From Sphingobium sp. (GTDB lineage Bacteria > Pseudomonadota > Alphaproteobacteria > Sphingomonadales > Sphingomonadaceae): a stretch of 64,000 nt of DNA. The notes beneath the pieces were generated by a model, which had not been told where the DNA came from, made no database searches, and saw nothing but the letters and a program-made list of their open reading frames with translations. Of this stretch, positions 41,796 to 50,586 are shown piece after piece. The position numbers and the translations under genes were made by a program. The stretch spans positions 60,457 through 124,456 of the forward strand of contig QFQF01000011.1 in NCBI GenBank assembly GCA_003248935.1, given 5' to 3'. The first letter of the stretch is position 1, and every line of letters begins with the position of its first letter.

Positions 41796-42201
41796 GATGA
41801 TGCTCCAGGTCGCCCGCCTCGACCTCGGCCACGGTCCAGCCGCGCACCGACTCGCCCGCGCGGTGGACGGCCTCCCGGTCGCCGGAAATCAGATAGTGCC
41901 AGTCCGGCAGCGGCTTGCCGTCGGCACGCAGCCGGTATGCGCAGGTACGCGGCAGCCAGGTGATCCTCTCCAGCGCCGCCGCCGTCAGACGCAGGCAATC
42001 GGGCACGTAGGCGCGGCGGCCGCGATAGTTGGAGCAGCGGCCGCTGTCCCGGTCGAGCAGGCGGCAGGCGACGTTCGTCGGATAGATGCGACCGGTATCC
42101 TCGTCCTCCACCTTGTGGAGGCAGCATTTGCCGCATCCGTCGCACAGCGCTTCCCACTCCGTGCGGTTCAGCTCGCCGAGTGGCTTTTCCCAGAAGTCCA
42201 C
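41776..42201 (-). CDS. YcgN family cysteine-cluster protein
   Basis: 141 residues with the UPF0260 cysteine cluster LCDGCGKCCLHK, CRLLDRDSGRCSNYRGRRAYVPDCLRL and TCAYR, presumably binding a metal or Fe-S cluster; role unknown. Begins one base after the sco stop on the same strand. Confidence 0.93.
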   Translation of the reverse strand: MDFWEKPLGELNRTEWEALCDGCGKCCLHKVEDEDTGRIYPTNVACRLLDRDSGRCSNYRGRRAYVPDCLRLTAAALERITWLPRTCAYRLRADGKPLPDWHYLISGDREAVHRAGESVRGWTVAEVEAGDLEHHLVEREL

Positions 42202-42202
42202 T

Positions 42203-42820
42203 TCATTTCACCCAGTGGTCGAGCGCCGCGAGGACGGCGTCGGGCCCGCCTTCGTCCTTGTCGGCCGTGCCCGGGTCGTCGACGGGCACCAGCGCGATCG
42301 GCGCGCCGTCCGGACCGAAGAGATAGGGGGTGCGGCTGTGGCTGACCAGATAGTCCTTCGGCCCCTTCTCATCCGCCTTGCCATAGATGACGACGAAATC
42401 CCGCGCGACCTTCGCGATCTCGTCCGGCGTGCCGGTGAGGCCGATGAGGCGCGGATGGAAGGCCGCGACATAGGTCTTGAGCACCGGCGGCGCGTCACGC
42501 TCCGGGTCCAGCGTGATGAAGATCGGCTGCACCTTCGCGGCCAGCGCGGGCGACTGCTTCTCGAACCGCGCAAATGCCTGCATGATGTGCTGCAGGTCGA
42601 CCGGGCAGACGTCCGGACAATAGGTGTAACCGAAATAGACCAGGCGATACTGGCCCCTGAAGCTGTCCCACGACCGCTTTCGCCCATCCTGATCGGTGAG
42701 GGTGAACGGGCCGCCGATCCGGGCACCGGCAAGGGCACCCTGTTCCGCCTGCTGGCCGCCGCCGCACGCCGCAAGCCCCAGAAGGAGAGGGGAGAGCAGG
42801 AAAATCAGCGCTTTGTTCAT
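42203..42820 (-). CDS. SCO family lipoprotein (copper chaperone/thioredoxin-like)
   Basis: SCO1/SenC proteins deliver copper to the Cu-A site of cytochrome oxidase or act as redox proteins. About 205 residues: lipoprotein signal ending GLAAC, thioredoxin fold with the copper motif YTYCPDVCP and the distal His in VSHSRTPYLF. ATG 42820 gives a clean signal peptide; ATG 42835 adds five residues. Divergent from the ankyrin gene by only 62 bases, so promoters are shared or overlap. Confidence 0.92.
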   Translation of the reverse strand: MNKALIFLLSPLLLGLAACGGGQQAEQGALAGARIGGPFTLTDQDGRKRSWDSFRGQYRLVYFGYTYCPDVCPVDLQHIMQAFARFEKQSPALAAKVQPIFITLDPERDAPPVLKTYVAAFHPRLIGLTGTPDEIAKVARDFVVIYGKADEKGPKDYLVSHSRTPYLFGPDGAPIALVPVDDPGTADKDEGGPDAVLAALDHWVK

Positions 42821-42882
42821 GACATTGCCAGCCATGCCCTGCTACAGGGCCTTTGGCAATTCCCAACAGGCGGGTCACATTC

Positions 42883-43518
42883 ATGCACGGGTACAAGGGC
42901 TTTCGGACGGGTGCGCGCACGACGGTTGCGGCCTTTGCAGCGTTCTGCGCGCTGGCCGCGCCGATCACCGCGCACGCCCAGTTTTCCGACAGCTACAACT
43001 TCCTGAAAGCCGTGAAGGATCGGGACGGCAACAAGGCCACAGAACTGATGAGCAAGCCGGGTTCGACGATCGTCAACACCCGCGACGTATCAAGCGGGGA
43101 AACCGCGCTGCACATCGTTGTCCAGCGGCGCGACAATACCTGGCTTGGCTTCCTGCTGGCCAAGGGCGCCAATGCCAACGCGACCGACAACCGGGGCGAG
43201 ACGCCGCTGCTGGAGGCTGTACAACTGCGCTTCGTCGACGGTGTCAGTACGCTGCTCACCTATGGCGCCAGCGTCGACAAGCCCAACGACAATGGCGAGA
43301 CGGCGCTGATCCGCGCGGTGCAGATGCGTGACCTGGGCATCGTGCGCATGCTGGTCGCGCAGGGCGCCAACCCGGACAAGCGCGACGCCATCGCCGGTAT
43401 GTCGGCCCGCGACTATGCCGAACGAGACGGTCGCACCCCCGGGCTGATCGACGCGCTGAAGGCCGCCAAGCCGAGCACGTCCGCCGATCCGGCAAAGGTG
43501 CAGGGCCCCAGCCTCTGA
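42883..43518 (+). CDS. Exported ankyrin-repeat protein
   Basis: 211 residues: signal peptide (cleavage after ITAHA, about residue 32) and four ankyrin repeats (ETALHIVVQRRDNTWLGFLLAKGANAN, ETPLLEAVQLR, ETALIRAVQMRDLGIVRMLVAQGANPD). Periplasmic ankyrin proteins with catalase-linked or oxidase-linked roles exist, but no function can be assigned. ATG 42883 is chosen over a TTG at 42853. Confidence 0.85.
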   Translation: MHGYKGFRTGARTTVAAFAAFCALAAPITAHAQFSDSYNFLKAVKDRDGNKATELMSKPGSTIVNTRDVSSGETALHIVVQRRDNTWLGFLLAKGANANATDNRGETPLLEAVQLRFVDGVSTLLTYGASVDKPNDNGETALIRAVQMRDLGIVRMLVAQGANPDKRDAIAGMSARDYAERDGRTPGLIDALKAAKPSTSADPAKVQGPSL

Positions 43519-43559
43519 CGCCCCTCTGATCGCCCGAATCGATCTCCTGAATCGAGGCG

Positions 43560-44057
43560 TTACGCCCTGACGGCGATTTCCGCATTATAGTCGGGGTCAG
43601 CCATGCCGGTGAGTCGGCGGGCGGCGCGGCGGGCAAAGCGCAGGGTCTCGGCCTTTCGCCGGGCGCCGGCCAGCGGCTCTGACGGTGCTGCCCGCAGGAT
43701 ATCCGCATCATACTGGTCCGCGACGATAAGGCCGGTCCTGCCGGGCCACAGCGCCTCCCCTTCGAACGGCGCCAGGTCGAAACCCATGGGCACCGCCCAG
43801 AAATAGCGGTCGCAATAGTCGAAATAGTCCGGCCACTTCATGTCGCCGAGGAGGTCAGCACGGCTGCACTTGATCTCCACGATGACCAGATGACCTGCGC
43901 CGTCGATCGCCATGATGTCGGCGCGGCGGCCATTGGGCAACGGCACCTCGACCATGCCAAAGATGTCGTGCCGCTGGAACAGCCGCAATATGCCGCGCGA
44001 CACCGCCAGCGCCGTGCCGTCAGTCAGCGGCGAACAATCCTGAGGAAGCGAAGCCAT
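43560..44057 (-). CDS. mmcB: MmcB family DNA repair protein
   Basis: 165 residues. MmcB of Caulobacter is SOS-induced and contributes to tolerance of crosslinks. A PD-(D/E)XK nuclease-like core is visible: RRADIMAIDGAGHLVIVEIKCSRADLLGD, then KWPDYFDYCDRYFWAVP. Isolated gene between convergent ankyrin gene and sleB. I see no clear LexA box in the short upstream gap. Confidence 0.85.
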   Translation of the reverse strand: MASLPQDCSPLTDGTALAVSRGILRLFQRHDIFGMVEVPLPNGRRADIMAIDGAGHLVIVEIKCSRADLLGDMKWPDYFDYCDRYFWAVPMGFDLAPFEGEALWPGRTGLIVADQYDADILRAAPSEPLAGARRKAETLRFARRAARRLTGMADPDYNAEIAVRA

Positions 44058-44088
44058 CGCGCGAGGTTAGAACACATCATGAACAAAG

Positions 44089-44126
44089 GAAAGGGCCGAA
44101 TCCGCTTCCGCGAATCCGGCCCTTTC
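44089..44126 (-). terminator. Terminator after the SleB-type hydrolase
   Basis: GAAAGGGCCGAATCCGC and GCGAATCCGGCCCTTTC pair over 17 bases with two mismatches around TTCC; TTTCCTTTG follows on the minus strand. Confidence 0.75.
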
Positions 44127-44171
44127 TACAGCATTCGGGTGCGCGTACCCGTGCCGGCAGCGCGCGAGCGA

Positions 44172-44924
44172 TCAGCGATAAAAGACGTGATTGTCGATCC
44201 GGGCGATGCGCGCCCGGTTCCAGCCCGGCGATACGCTGCGGGCATGGAAGAAGAGGGCGCCTTCGGCCGGGTTCTTCCAGGCGTCGGCCAGCGCGATCTG
44301 CGAGATCGCGACGGCTTCGCTCCAGGCATGGCCCTGAGTGGCGATCGCCGGCATCGCACCGCCGCGAACGAAGCTGAACTGGCCGCGCTGATAGACGACC
44401 CCGCACAGCGTCGGGGCGAAACGGCCCGACTGCATACGGTTGACGATCACCCGTGCAACGGCGAGCTGTCCGGCGAGGCTTTCGCCCTTCGCCTCGAAAT
44501 AGACCGCTCCGGCAAGGCAGCGGGTCTGCTCGTCAAGCTCCTCGGGGGCGCCATGGGCGTCGACGAGGGCGGCAAGCGAGGGGGCCGTTTCGGCGGAAAT
44601 CTGATCCTCGACAATGGCCGGCTTCACGCTCTGCGTGGTGGCACTGTTATCGATGGAGGCGGTGTCGGCGGAGGCCGGGCTGGCATCATCCTGCGGCGCG
44701 CGGATCACGGCGGGGATGGTATCGGTCGACGATCCTGCTCCGGCGAGGGATACGTCGCTGGCCATGGCCGAAGCAACAGCCGTCATGGAAAAGGCAGCCA
44801 GAATGGCAGCCCGAACGGGAAAACGCATTACAGTCCAAGTTCGTGCGGTTGGTCGACCACTGGACATCACGTCAAAACCAGAAACTTCGGACGTCCGGCC
44901 GCCCCCCGTCTGCGTGTTTGCCAT
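44172..44924 (-). CDS. SleB/CwlJ-type cell wall hydrolase
   Basis: 250 residues with an N-terminal hydrophobic export segment (about 35-55), a Ser/Thr/Asp-rich linker, then the hydrolase_2 domain: QTRCLAGAVYFEAKGES (catalytic Glu), QLAVARVIVNRM, FSFVRGG, ALFFHA. In Gram-negatives these are peptidoglycan lytic enzymes. GGGGGGAC precedes ATG 44924; ATG at 44828 (MRFPVRAAILAAF) would give a more classical signal peptide and cannot be excluded. Confidence 0.88.
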   Translation of the reverse strand: MANTQTGGGRTSEVSGFDVMSSGRPTARTWTVMRFPVRAAILAAFSMTAVASAMASDVSLAGAGSSTDTIPAVIRAPQDDASPASADTASIDNSATTQSVKPAIVEDQISAETAPSLAALVDAHGAPEELDEQTRCLAGAVYFEAKGESLAGQLAVARVIVNRMQSGRFAPTLCGVVYQRGQFSFVRGGAMPAIATQGHAWSEAVAISQIALADAWKNPAEGALFFHARSVSPGWNRARIARIDNHVFYR

Positions 44925-45008
44925 CTGTCCCCCCTTGGACGTCAATCGGCAACCTGCGCGTGAGCGATAGCGCTGGCCATTGGCGGCGCGACACGGCGCT
45001 GTCAACGA

Positions 45009-45347
45009 TCAGCAGATCGTTTCAGCGGCGAACCGTTGCGCATCCGGGACGTTAAGTTCGATTAACCAAAGATCGGGATCGGCACGCATCCGGCGATCGA
45101 GATAGGCGGTCGTCTCCGCCTCGTCCGAGTCCATGCCGGGGCCGCAGGGGGCAAGCGTATAGCCACCCTTGGCATAGTCCGGGACTCGCTCAAAAAGCCC
45201 GCAATTCCGTCCCTTTTCGAGACATTGGATCAGGATGGAGCCGCTGATCCCGTCGCCCTTGCGCAGGACGACGGCGGAACCGCCCAAGCGGTCCGCACCC
45301 CGTATCAGGGCACCGATCAGCATATGGCTGGCGAGCCGGTCGGTCAT
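45009..45347 (-). CDS. DUF1491 family protein
   Basis: 112 residues: LIGALIRGADRLGGSAVVLRKGD, ILIQCLEKGRNCGLFERV and a C-terminal DPDLWLIELN; a conserved alphaproteobacterial family of unknown function. It begins 24 bases after the ptsN stop, often its neighbour in sphingomonads. Confidence 0.87.
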   Translation of the reverse strand: MTDRLASHMLIGALIRGADRLGGSAVVLRKGDGISGSILIQCLEKGRNCGLFERVPDYAKGGYTLAPCGPGMDSDEAETTAYLDRRMRADPDLWLIELNVPDAQRFAAETIC

Positions 45348-45371
45348 CGCCGATACAGGCCCGGGCGGCCG

Positions 45372-45839
45372 TCAGGCGGCGTCACGCGCCTCGGCGCCGG
45401 AGAGCAGGGCGAACAGCGCCTCGGTCGACCCGACACCGCGAACACGGGCGATCTGCGCATCGTTGCGCAGGTAGCGCGAGACACGCGCCAGCGTCTTCAG
45501 ATGCTCAGCGCCGCTGTCGAGCGGCGAAAGCAGGGCGAACACGACGTCGACCGGAGCCTCGTCGATCGCGTCGAAAGACAGTGGCGGGTCGAGGAGCACC
45601 ACCATGCCACACAGACGATCGAGCCTGTCCAGCTTCGCATGCGGTATCGCGATACCGCCGCCAAAGCCGGTCGATCCCAGGCGTTCGCGCTCGGTCAGCC
45701 GCTCGAATACCTCCCCGGCATCGAGGCCGTAGGCGGAAGCCGCCATCTCGCTCAGCTTCTGAAAGAGCTGCTTCTTGCTGGTGACCGACACACCGGTGGC
45801 CAGCGCCTTGGCATTCAGGAGATCGTCGAACTGATTCAT
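45372..45839 (-). CDS. ptsN: PTS IIA-Ntr regulatory protein
   Basis: Phosphorylated by the nitrogen PTS (PtsP-NPr) and regulating potassium uptake, carbon/nitrogen balance and stress. 155 residues with phospho-acceptor His67 in GGIAIPHAKLDRL and VFALLSPLDSGAEHLKTLARVSR. It follows hpf on the same strand with a 183-base gap containing a perfect hairpin; rpoN, the usual third member of this cluster, is 34 kb away. Confidence 0.95.
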   Translation of the reverse strand: MNQFDDLLNAKALATGVSVTSKKQLFQKLSEMAASAYGLDAGEVFERLTERERLGSTGFGGGIAIPHAKLDRLDRLCGMVVLLDPPLSFDAIDEAPVDVVFALLSPLDSGAEHLKTLARVSRYLRNDAQIARVRGVGSTEALFALLSGAEARDAA

Positions 45840-45959
45840 GGTGCACTCGGGGACCAGGCGCCCGCGTTTCCAGCCCTGTCGGCCGGGTCAAGCGGAACGC
45901 ATCAAAGCACGGCCCCTTAGTCTTTGGGCCGGTTGAGGTCAACCGCAACTCCGGGCATT

Positions 45960-45994
45960 GTGGGAACCCGTCCGCATTTCGGACGGGTTCCCAC
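45960..45994. repeat. Perfect 15-bp inverted repeat between hpf and ptsN
   Basis: GTGGGAACCCGTCCG, loop CATTT, CGGACGGGTTCCCAC. The stem is perfect and GC-rich, but no T run follows in either direction. It could attenuate or stabilise the hpf mRNA 3' end, or be a REP-like element. Confidence 0.85.
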
Positions 45995-46022
45995 GCAGCA
46001 GGGCTTCAACCAAAGGCCGGGT

Positions 46023-46625
46023 TCAGATCCGCGCGGGCTCGACCCAACCGATCGTTCCGTCATGCCGACGGTACACCATGTTGTAGGCGGATGTGCCCGC
46101 GTTCACGAACAGCAACGCGTTCGTATTGCGCAGATCCAGCATCATCACAGCGTCCGACACCGACGCCTGCGGGATATCGACCCGGGTTTCCGCGACGATC
46201 AGGGGCGCTTCAGCCGGCTCCTCTTCCTCGTCCTCGCTCGTGGCGAACACGGTATAGGCTGCGCCGTCGAGCATATCAAAACCGTTGAACGCATCGACGC
46301 GGGTTGCCTCCGCCGCGGCGGCCTGGACATGCCGGTCCTTCAGCCGCCGCATATAACGGCGAAGCTGCTTCTCGATCCGGTCGGCGGCGATGTCGAAGGC
46401 GGGATGCGCCTCCTGCGCCTCGCCCGCGCCCTTCAGGATGAGGCCGGTCATGACGTGGCAGACGATGTCGCAATGGAACGCGCCATGCGGCGCCTTTCGG
46501 AACGTGACCTGGGCGGAGATGGCCCGCGAGAAATATTTCTCGGCCACCGCTTCAAGCCGGGTCCAGACATGCTGCTTGAGCGCGTCGCCCGTTTCCACCT
46601 GATGACCGGAAACACGAATATCCAT
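46023..46625 (-). CDS. hpf: Ribosome hibernation promoting factor, long form
   Basis: Binds the 30S subunit and dimerises 70S ribosomes into 100S particles in stationary phase. 200 residues: N-terminal RaiA-like domain (VSGHQVETGDALKQHVWTRLEAVAEKYF) and C-terminal dimerisation domain (VDIPQASVSDAVMMLDLRNTNALLFVN, YRRHDGTIGWVEP). Start ATG 46625 with GGAGAAGGCAAG upstream. Long HPF is the norm in alphaproteobacteria. Confidence 0.95.
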   Translation of the reverse strand: MDIRVSGHQVETGDALKQHVWTRLEAVAEKYFSRAISAQVTFRKAPHGAFHCDIVCHVMTGLILKGAGEAQEAHPAFDIAADRIEKQLRRYMRRLKDRHVQAAAAEATRVDAFNGFDMLDGAAYTVFATSEDEEEEPAEAPLIVAETRVDIPQASVSDAVMMLDLRNTNALLFVNAGTSAYNMVYRRHDGTIGWVEPARI

Positions 46626-46758
46626 CTTGCCTTCTCCTTGCTCTTGCCGGGCAGGTGCCCGGTGGACCATCGCCCGGCGCTCCCCGGAGGGAGCGGACGG
46701 ACGGGGTGCTTGGCCGGCGATGCTCCGGTCGGAGCAGACGCCGGAAGGCTGCGGGCCG

Positions 46759-47463
46759 TCAGGCCGGGGCAGCCTCGTCGTGCCAGAGCGGCTTGTCGAA
46801 TGTCGCGAGGAACGCGGCATGCCGCTCCAGCTCCGCCGCGCTGGCCGCATGCGGCCTGGCGGGGCGAAGGGGACGGGCAACAGGTGCGATGGCCGTTGTC
46901 GCCCGCTTGTCCTGATCCTCCTCCTCATGTGATGCCAGCGTCAGGCCGATCTGCCGTCCGCCGGTGAGTTCGATATAGACCTGCGCCAACAGCTCCGCGT
47001 CGAGCAGAGCGCCGTGCTTGACGCGATGGGTGCGGTCGATCCCGTAGCGGCTGCACAGCGCATCCAAACTGTGCTTGGCGCCGGGATGAAGCGTACGGGC
47101 GATGGCGACCGTGTCGACCATGCGGTCGAGCAGCACCTCGGCAAGACCGCAGAGGCGCAGTTCGTTGTTGAGGAAGCCGAAGTCGAACCGGGCGTTATGC
47201 GCCACCAGAGGGCTGTCGCCCAGGAAGGCGAGCAGCGCCTCCGCGCCGTCGCGGAACAGCGGCTTGTCGGACAGGAAAGCCTCCGACAACCCGTGCACCG
47301 CTTCCGCCTGCGCCGGCATCGAGCGCTGGGGATTGAAATAGGCGTGATGGGTCGCGCCGGTGGGGACTCTGTTGACGAGTTCTATGCAGCCGATTTCGAC
47401 GAGGCGATCGCCGCTCGCGGGATCAAGGCCAGTGGTTTCGGTGTCGAAGATTATTTCCCGCAT
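46759..47463 (-). CDS. dnaQ: DNA polymerase III subunit epsilon
   Basis: Proofreading 3'-5' exonuclease. 234 residues: Exo I FDTETTGLDP, Exo II HNARFDFGFLNNE, Exo III HGALLDAELLAQVY, and a C-terminal tail that binds the alpha subunit. The frame is open to 48078, but MREIIFDTE at 47463 is the family start. Part of the conserved block ppsR-maf-aroE-coaE-dnaQ left of the origin; secB, its usual neighbour in Caulobacter, is replaced by hpf-ptsN here. Confidence 0.95.
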   Translation of the reverse strand: MREIIFDTETTGLDPASGDRLVEIGCIELVNRVPTGATHHAYFNPQRSMPAQAEAVHGLSEAFLSDKPLFRDGAEALLAFLGDSPLVAHNARFDFGFLNNELRLCGLAEVLLDRMVDTVAIARTLHPGAKHSLDALCSRYGIDRTHRVKHGALLDAELLAQVYIELTGGRQIGLTLASHEEEDQDKRATTAIAPVARPLRPARPHAASAAELERHAAFLATFDKPLWHDEAAPA

Positions 47464-47492
47464 CGACTCTGCTGCAACTGGTTCAACACCGA

Positions 47493-48086
47493 TTATCTGC
47501 CTGCTTTTGCCCGAAGGCAAGTGACGAGCCTGCGCACCTGCATCCGTGTCCGGTCGAAGGTGCCGCCCGTATCCACGACATAGTCGGCCCGGCGCCGCTT
47601 TTCCATATCCGGCGTCTGCAAAGCTTTGATCCGGTTGAATTTTGCGACGGTCATACCCGGACGTGCAAGGACCCGCGCCCGCTGTTTCCATGCCGGTGCC
47701 GAAACGACGATGACCCCGCGCATCCGACGCTCCCCGCGAGTCTCGAACAACAGGGGGATGTCGAGCACGACGATCCGCCGCGAGCGGTGAGCCCGCAGGA
47801 AGGCTGTCCGCGCGATCTTCACCGCCGGATGGACGATCGCCTCGAGCGCCTTCAACTCGGCCGGCTGGTTGAACACCGCCGCGCCCAGTTTCTGCCGGTC
47901 GACGCCCGATGGACCGGTTGTACCGGGAAACCGCATTTCTATGGCCTCGACAAGACGGCCGCCGGGCCCCTGCATCCGGTGTACTTCGGCATCGGCATCG
48001 AAAACCGGCACGCCCTCCCGCCGGAGCATCCCGGCCACCGCCGACTTCCCCATGCCGATCGAACCGGTGAGCGCCCACACCTCCAC
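47493..48086 (-). CDS. coaE: Dephospho-CoA kinase
   Basis: Last step of coenzyme A synthesis. 197 residues with P-loop LTGSIGMGKSAVA, DADAEVHRM and LDIPLLFETRGE (lid and substrate region). Five bases after aroE; dnaQ follows after 29 bases. Confidence 0.95.
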   Translation of the reverse strand: MEVWALTGSIGMGKSAVAGMLRREGVPVFDADAEVHRMQGPGGRLVEAIEMRFPGTTGPSGVDRQKLGAAVFNQPAELKALEAIVHPAVKIARTAFLRAHRSRRIVVLDIPLLFETRGERRMRGVIVVSAPAWKQRARVLARPGMTVAKFNRIKALQTPDMEKRRRADYVVDTGGTFDRTRMQVRRLVTCLRAKAGR

Positions 48087-48091
48087 GGCGA

Positions 48092-48904
48092 TCAGGCCGT
48101 CAGCAGCGCGCGTAACTCTTCGTCATGCTCGCGCGGAGCCTGCGCGTCGAAGAATATGTCAAAGGCCAGCACCGCCTGCCCGATCAGCATTTCCAGCCCG
48201 TCGATCGTTGCAAGCCCGCGGGCGCGCGCCGCCGCCAGCAGGCCGGTCTCCAGCGGCGCGTAGACGATATCATAGACCGTGGCGGTATCGGGCAGCGGCG
48301 AAAGGTCGAGATCGAGCGGCGGCTGGCCGGTCATGCCAAGCGAACTGGTGTTGACCAGCAGATCGGCGGCGGGAAGTGGACTGTCGAAGGTGTTCACGGT
48401 GCCCTCGACGCCACCCCGGTCGAGCAGCGCCCGTCCCTTTTCCGCATCCCGCACCATCACGGTGATATCGGGCACGCCAAGGGTCGCCAGCGCGTAGAGG
48501 ATCGCGCGGGCCGCGCCGCCGGCACCCACCAGAACGGCACGGCGCCCCCGCCATTTCCGCGCGATCAGCGGCTGGAGGAAGCCGCCCGCGTCGGTGTTCG
48601 TGCCGATCAGCGGCCCGCCGGTCTCGCAGGCGATGGTGTTCATCGCGCCGATCCGGTCCCGCACGCCGCCTGGATCGTCGGTATAGTCCATCACCGCCAG
48701 CTTGTGCGGAATGGTGACGTTGCACCCCAGCCAGTCGGGATCGGCCCGGCGGCTGAGGAAATAGGCGGCAAGCCCGTCGGCGGTGACGTGGGTCTTGCGA
48801 TACTCCGCCTCGATATCCAGCTTTTCCAGCCAGAAATTGTGGATGAGCGGGGATTTGGAGTGGGCGATGGGATCGCCGATCACCTCTGCGTAGGGAAGGG
48901 TCAT
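48092..48904 (-). CDS. aroE: Shikimate dehydrogenase
   Basis: NADPH-dependent reduction of 3-dehydroshikimate in aromatic amino-acid synthesis. 270 residues: shikimate site GDPIAHSKSPLIHN and CNVTIPHK, NTDAGGF, NADP-binding VGAGGAARAI, and NTSSLGM. Overlaps maf by 4 bases. Confidence 0.95.
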   Translation of the reverse strand: MTLPYAEVIGDPIAHSKSPLIHNFWLEKLDIEAEYRKTHVTADGLAAYFLSRRADPDWLGCNVTIPHKLAVMDYTDDPGGVRDRIGAMNTIACETGGPLIGTNTDAGGFLQPLIARKWRGRRAVLVGAGGAARAILYALATLGVPDITVMVRDAEKGRALLDRGGVEGTVNTFDSPLPAADLLVNTSSLGMTGQPPLDLDLSPLPDTATVYDIVYAPLETGLLAAARARGLATIDGLEMLIGQAVLAFDIFFDAQAPREHDEELRALLTA

Positions 48905-49512
48905 GCGGGCAGAAGTCCTCTGATGCGCAGGAAGTCAAGCAAGGGGAGGAGCGGCAGGCCCTGGACGGCGAACTGACTGCCCTCAACCCTGGCGAACAAT
49001 TGCGCGCCCGGTCCTTCGATCCGGTAGCAGCCCACGCACCAGCGGCATTCGTCCCAGTCGCCGTCCAGATAGCTGGCGATGAATACGGGGCTGAGGGTAC
49101 GCACCGTCATCCGCACACGCTCGACATGGCGCCAGACGGGTACGCCGTTGTGGACGATCACCGCCGCGCTGTTCAGATGATGGACCCGGCCGGACAGCAT
49201 ATGGAGAATCCGTTCGGCATCGGCGCGGTCGACGGCCTTGTCGATCATCGTCCCGTCATCGAGCGCCAGCGTCTGGTCACAACCGAGCACCAGCGCGCCG
49301 GGCACGCGGCGCGATACGCGCAGCGCCTTCAGTTCCGCCAGCGCGTCGGCCAGCGCGCGGGCATCGAGCCCGTCGGCCCGCAGGGCGAGCTTCGCCGCAT
49401 CCTCGTCCACGCCGGACGACAGGGGCTCGAACGGCACCGCGGCGGCGGTGAGGAGCGCGGCCCGGCTGACGCTTTGCGACGCGAGTACGAGAACGGGTGT
49501 TTCATCGGTCAT
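48901..49512 (-). CDS. maf: Maf family nucleotide pyrophosphatase
   Basis: House-cleaning dTTP/UTP or m7GTP pyrophosphatase. 203 residues: LVLASQSVSRAALL (family ASxSxxR), GCDQTLAL, MLSGRVHHLNSAAVI. This position beside aroE left of the origin is conserved in alphaproteobacteria. Overlaps ppsR and aroE by 4 bases each. Confidence 0.92.
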   Translation of the reverse strand: MTDETPVLVLASQSVSRAALLTAAAVPFEPLSSGVDEDAAKLALRADGLDARALADALAELKALRVSRRVPGALVLGCDQTLALDDGTMIDKAVDRADAERILHMLSGRVHHLNSAAVIVHNGVPVWRHVERVRMTVRTLSPVFIASYLDGDWDECRWCVGCYRIEGPGAQLFARVEGSQFAVQGLPLLPLLDFLRIRGLLPA

Positions 49513-50324
49513 TCGGCAAGTACGCGATCGTTGAACAGGTTAATGACGGCGGCGGCCGCCTCCTCGATGGAGCGGCGCGTCATGTCAATCACCGGCCAGC
49601 CGTTGTCGGCGAACATGCGCCGGGCGAAGGCGACCTCCGCCTGCACCCTTTCCATGTCGACATAGGCGGTTTCCGGCGCCTGGTTCAGCGACAGCAGGCG
49701 ATTGCGCCGTACCTGGATCAGCCGCTCGGGACTGATCGTAAGGCCGACCACCATCGGATGATGGAGATGAAACAGCGTGTCGGGCGGCGGCGATTCCGGC
49801 ACCAGCGGGATGTTCGCGGTCTTGTATCCACGATTGGCGAGATAGATCGACGTCGGCGTTTTCGACGCGCGGGACACGCCGGCAAGCACGATGTCGGCTT
49901 CCTCCCAGTTCTCATGACCAACGCCGTCGTCATGTGCAATGGTGAACTGGATCGCCTCGATCCGGGCGAAATAGGCCTCGTCCAGTATATGCTTGCGTCC
50001 CGGCCGGTTGCGGGTTTCCTGCCCCAATATGTTGGACAGGGCGTCGGTCACGACATCGAGCGGGGCGATATGAGGCAGGCCGAGCGCGCGGCACCGGTTT
50101 TCCAGCTTTCGCCGCAGCTGCGGATTGGCGAGCGTGAACAGCACCAGACCCGGATTGAGCGAAATCTCCTCCATGATCCGGTCGAGATGCAGGTCGGACC
50201 GGACCATCGGCCAGAAATGACGGATCGCCTCCACATTCTCGAACTGGGCGACGCCGGCCTTGGCGATGTTTTCCAGCGTCTCGCCGGTCGAGTCCGACAG
50301 CAGGTGAAGGTGAAGGCGGGTCAT
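49509..50324 (-). CDS. ppsR: Pyruvate,phosphate dikinase/PEP synthase regulatory protein (DUF299)
   Basis: Bifunctional ADP-dependent kinase/phosphate-dependent pyrophosphorylase controlling PpdK or PpsA. 271 residues: LHLLSDSTGETLENIAKA, P-loop AGVSRASKTPTSIYLANRG, and NIPLVPESPPP. ATG 50324 is the family start; the frame up to 50402 covers the origin. In Caulobacter the homologous gene is the first gene to the one side of Cori (CC_0001), which supports the origin call. Confidence 0.94.
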   Translation of the reverse strand: MTRLHLHLLSDSTGETLENIAKAGVAQFENVEAIRHFWPMVRSDLHLDRIMEEISLNPGLVLFTLANPQLRRKLENRCRALGLPHIAPLDVVTDALSNILGQETRNRPGRKHILDEAYFARIEAIQFTIAHDDGVGHENWEEADIVLAGVSRASKTPTSIYLANRGYKTANIPLVPESPPPDTLFHLHHPMVVGLTISPERLIQVRRNRLLSLNQAPETAYVDMERVQAEVAFARRMFADNGWPVIDMTRRSIEEAAAAVINLFNDRVLAE

Positions 50325-50346
50325 GTCGACAACTGTGTTGGGGTCC

Positions 50347-50355
50347 TGTGGATAA
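50347..50355 (-). other. DnaA box, perfect match
   Basis: TGTGGATAA on the plus strand, that is TTATCCACA on the minus strand, identical to the high-affinity consensus. Confidence 0.8.
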
Positions 50356-50426
50356 GGCAAGGGACAGTTTTGGTGATTGTTTCGATCCTGCGATCTGTCC
50401 ACCCTATCCGATGATTCCCCCTCACC

Positions 50427-50467
50427 TTACCCACAGGGGGATGATTTCACCCACATGCTGTGGATAG
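50427..50467. other. Cluster of three DnaA-box variants
   Basis: TTACCCACA (50427-50435, one mismatch), TCACCCACA (50447-50455, two mismatches) and CTATCCACA on the minus strand (50459-50467, one mismatch) lie within 41 bases; the last two face each other across three bases. Confidence 0.7.
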
Positions 50468-50586
50468 CAGGGATGGTTTTGATGACTCGCCGGTTGTTGG
50501 CCCGACTCCTTGCGTCAAGCTGTTGGCAAATGTGAGCACAGGACATAAACCCCACTGCCAACCGCCCTACTATCTCCATCATCCTT

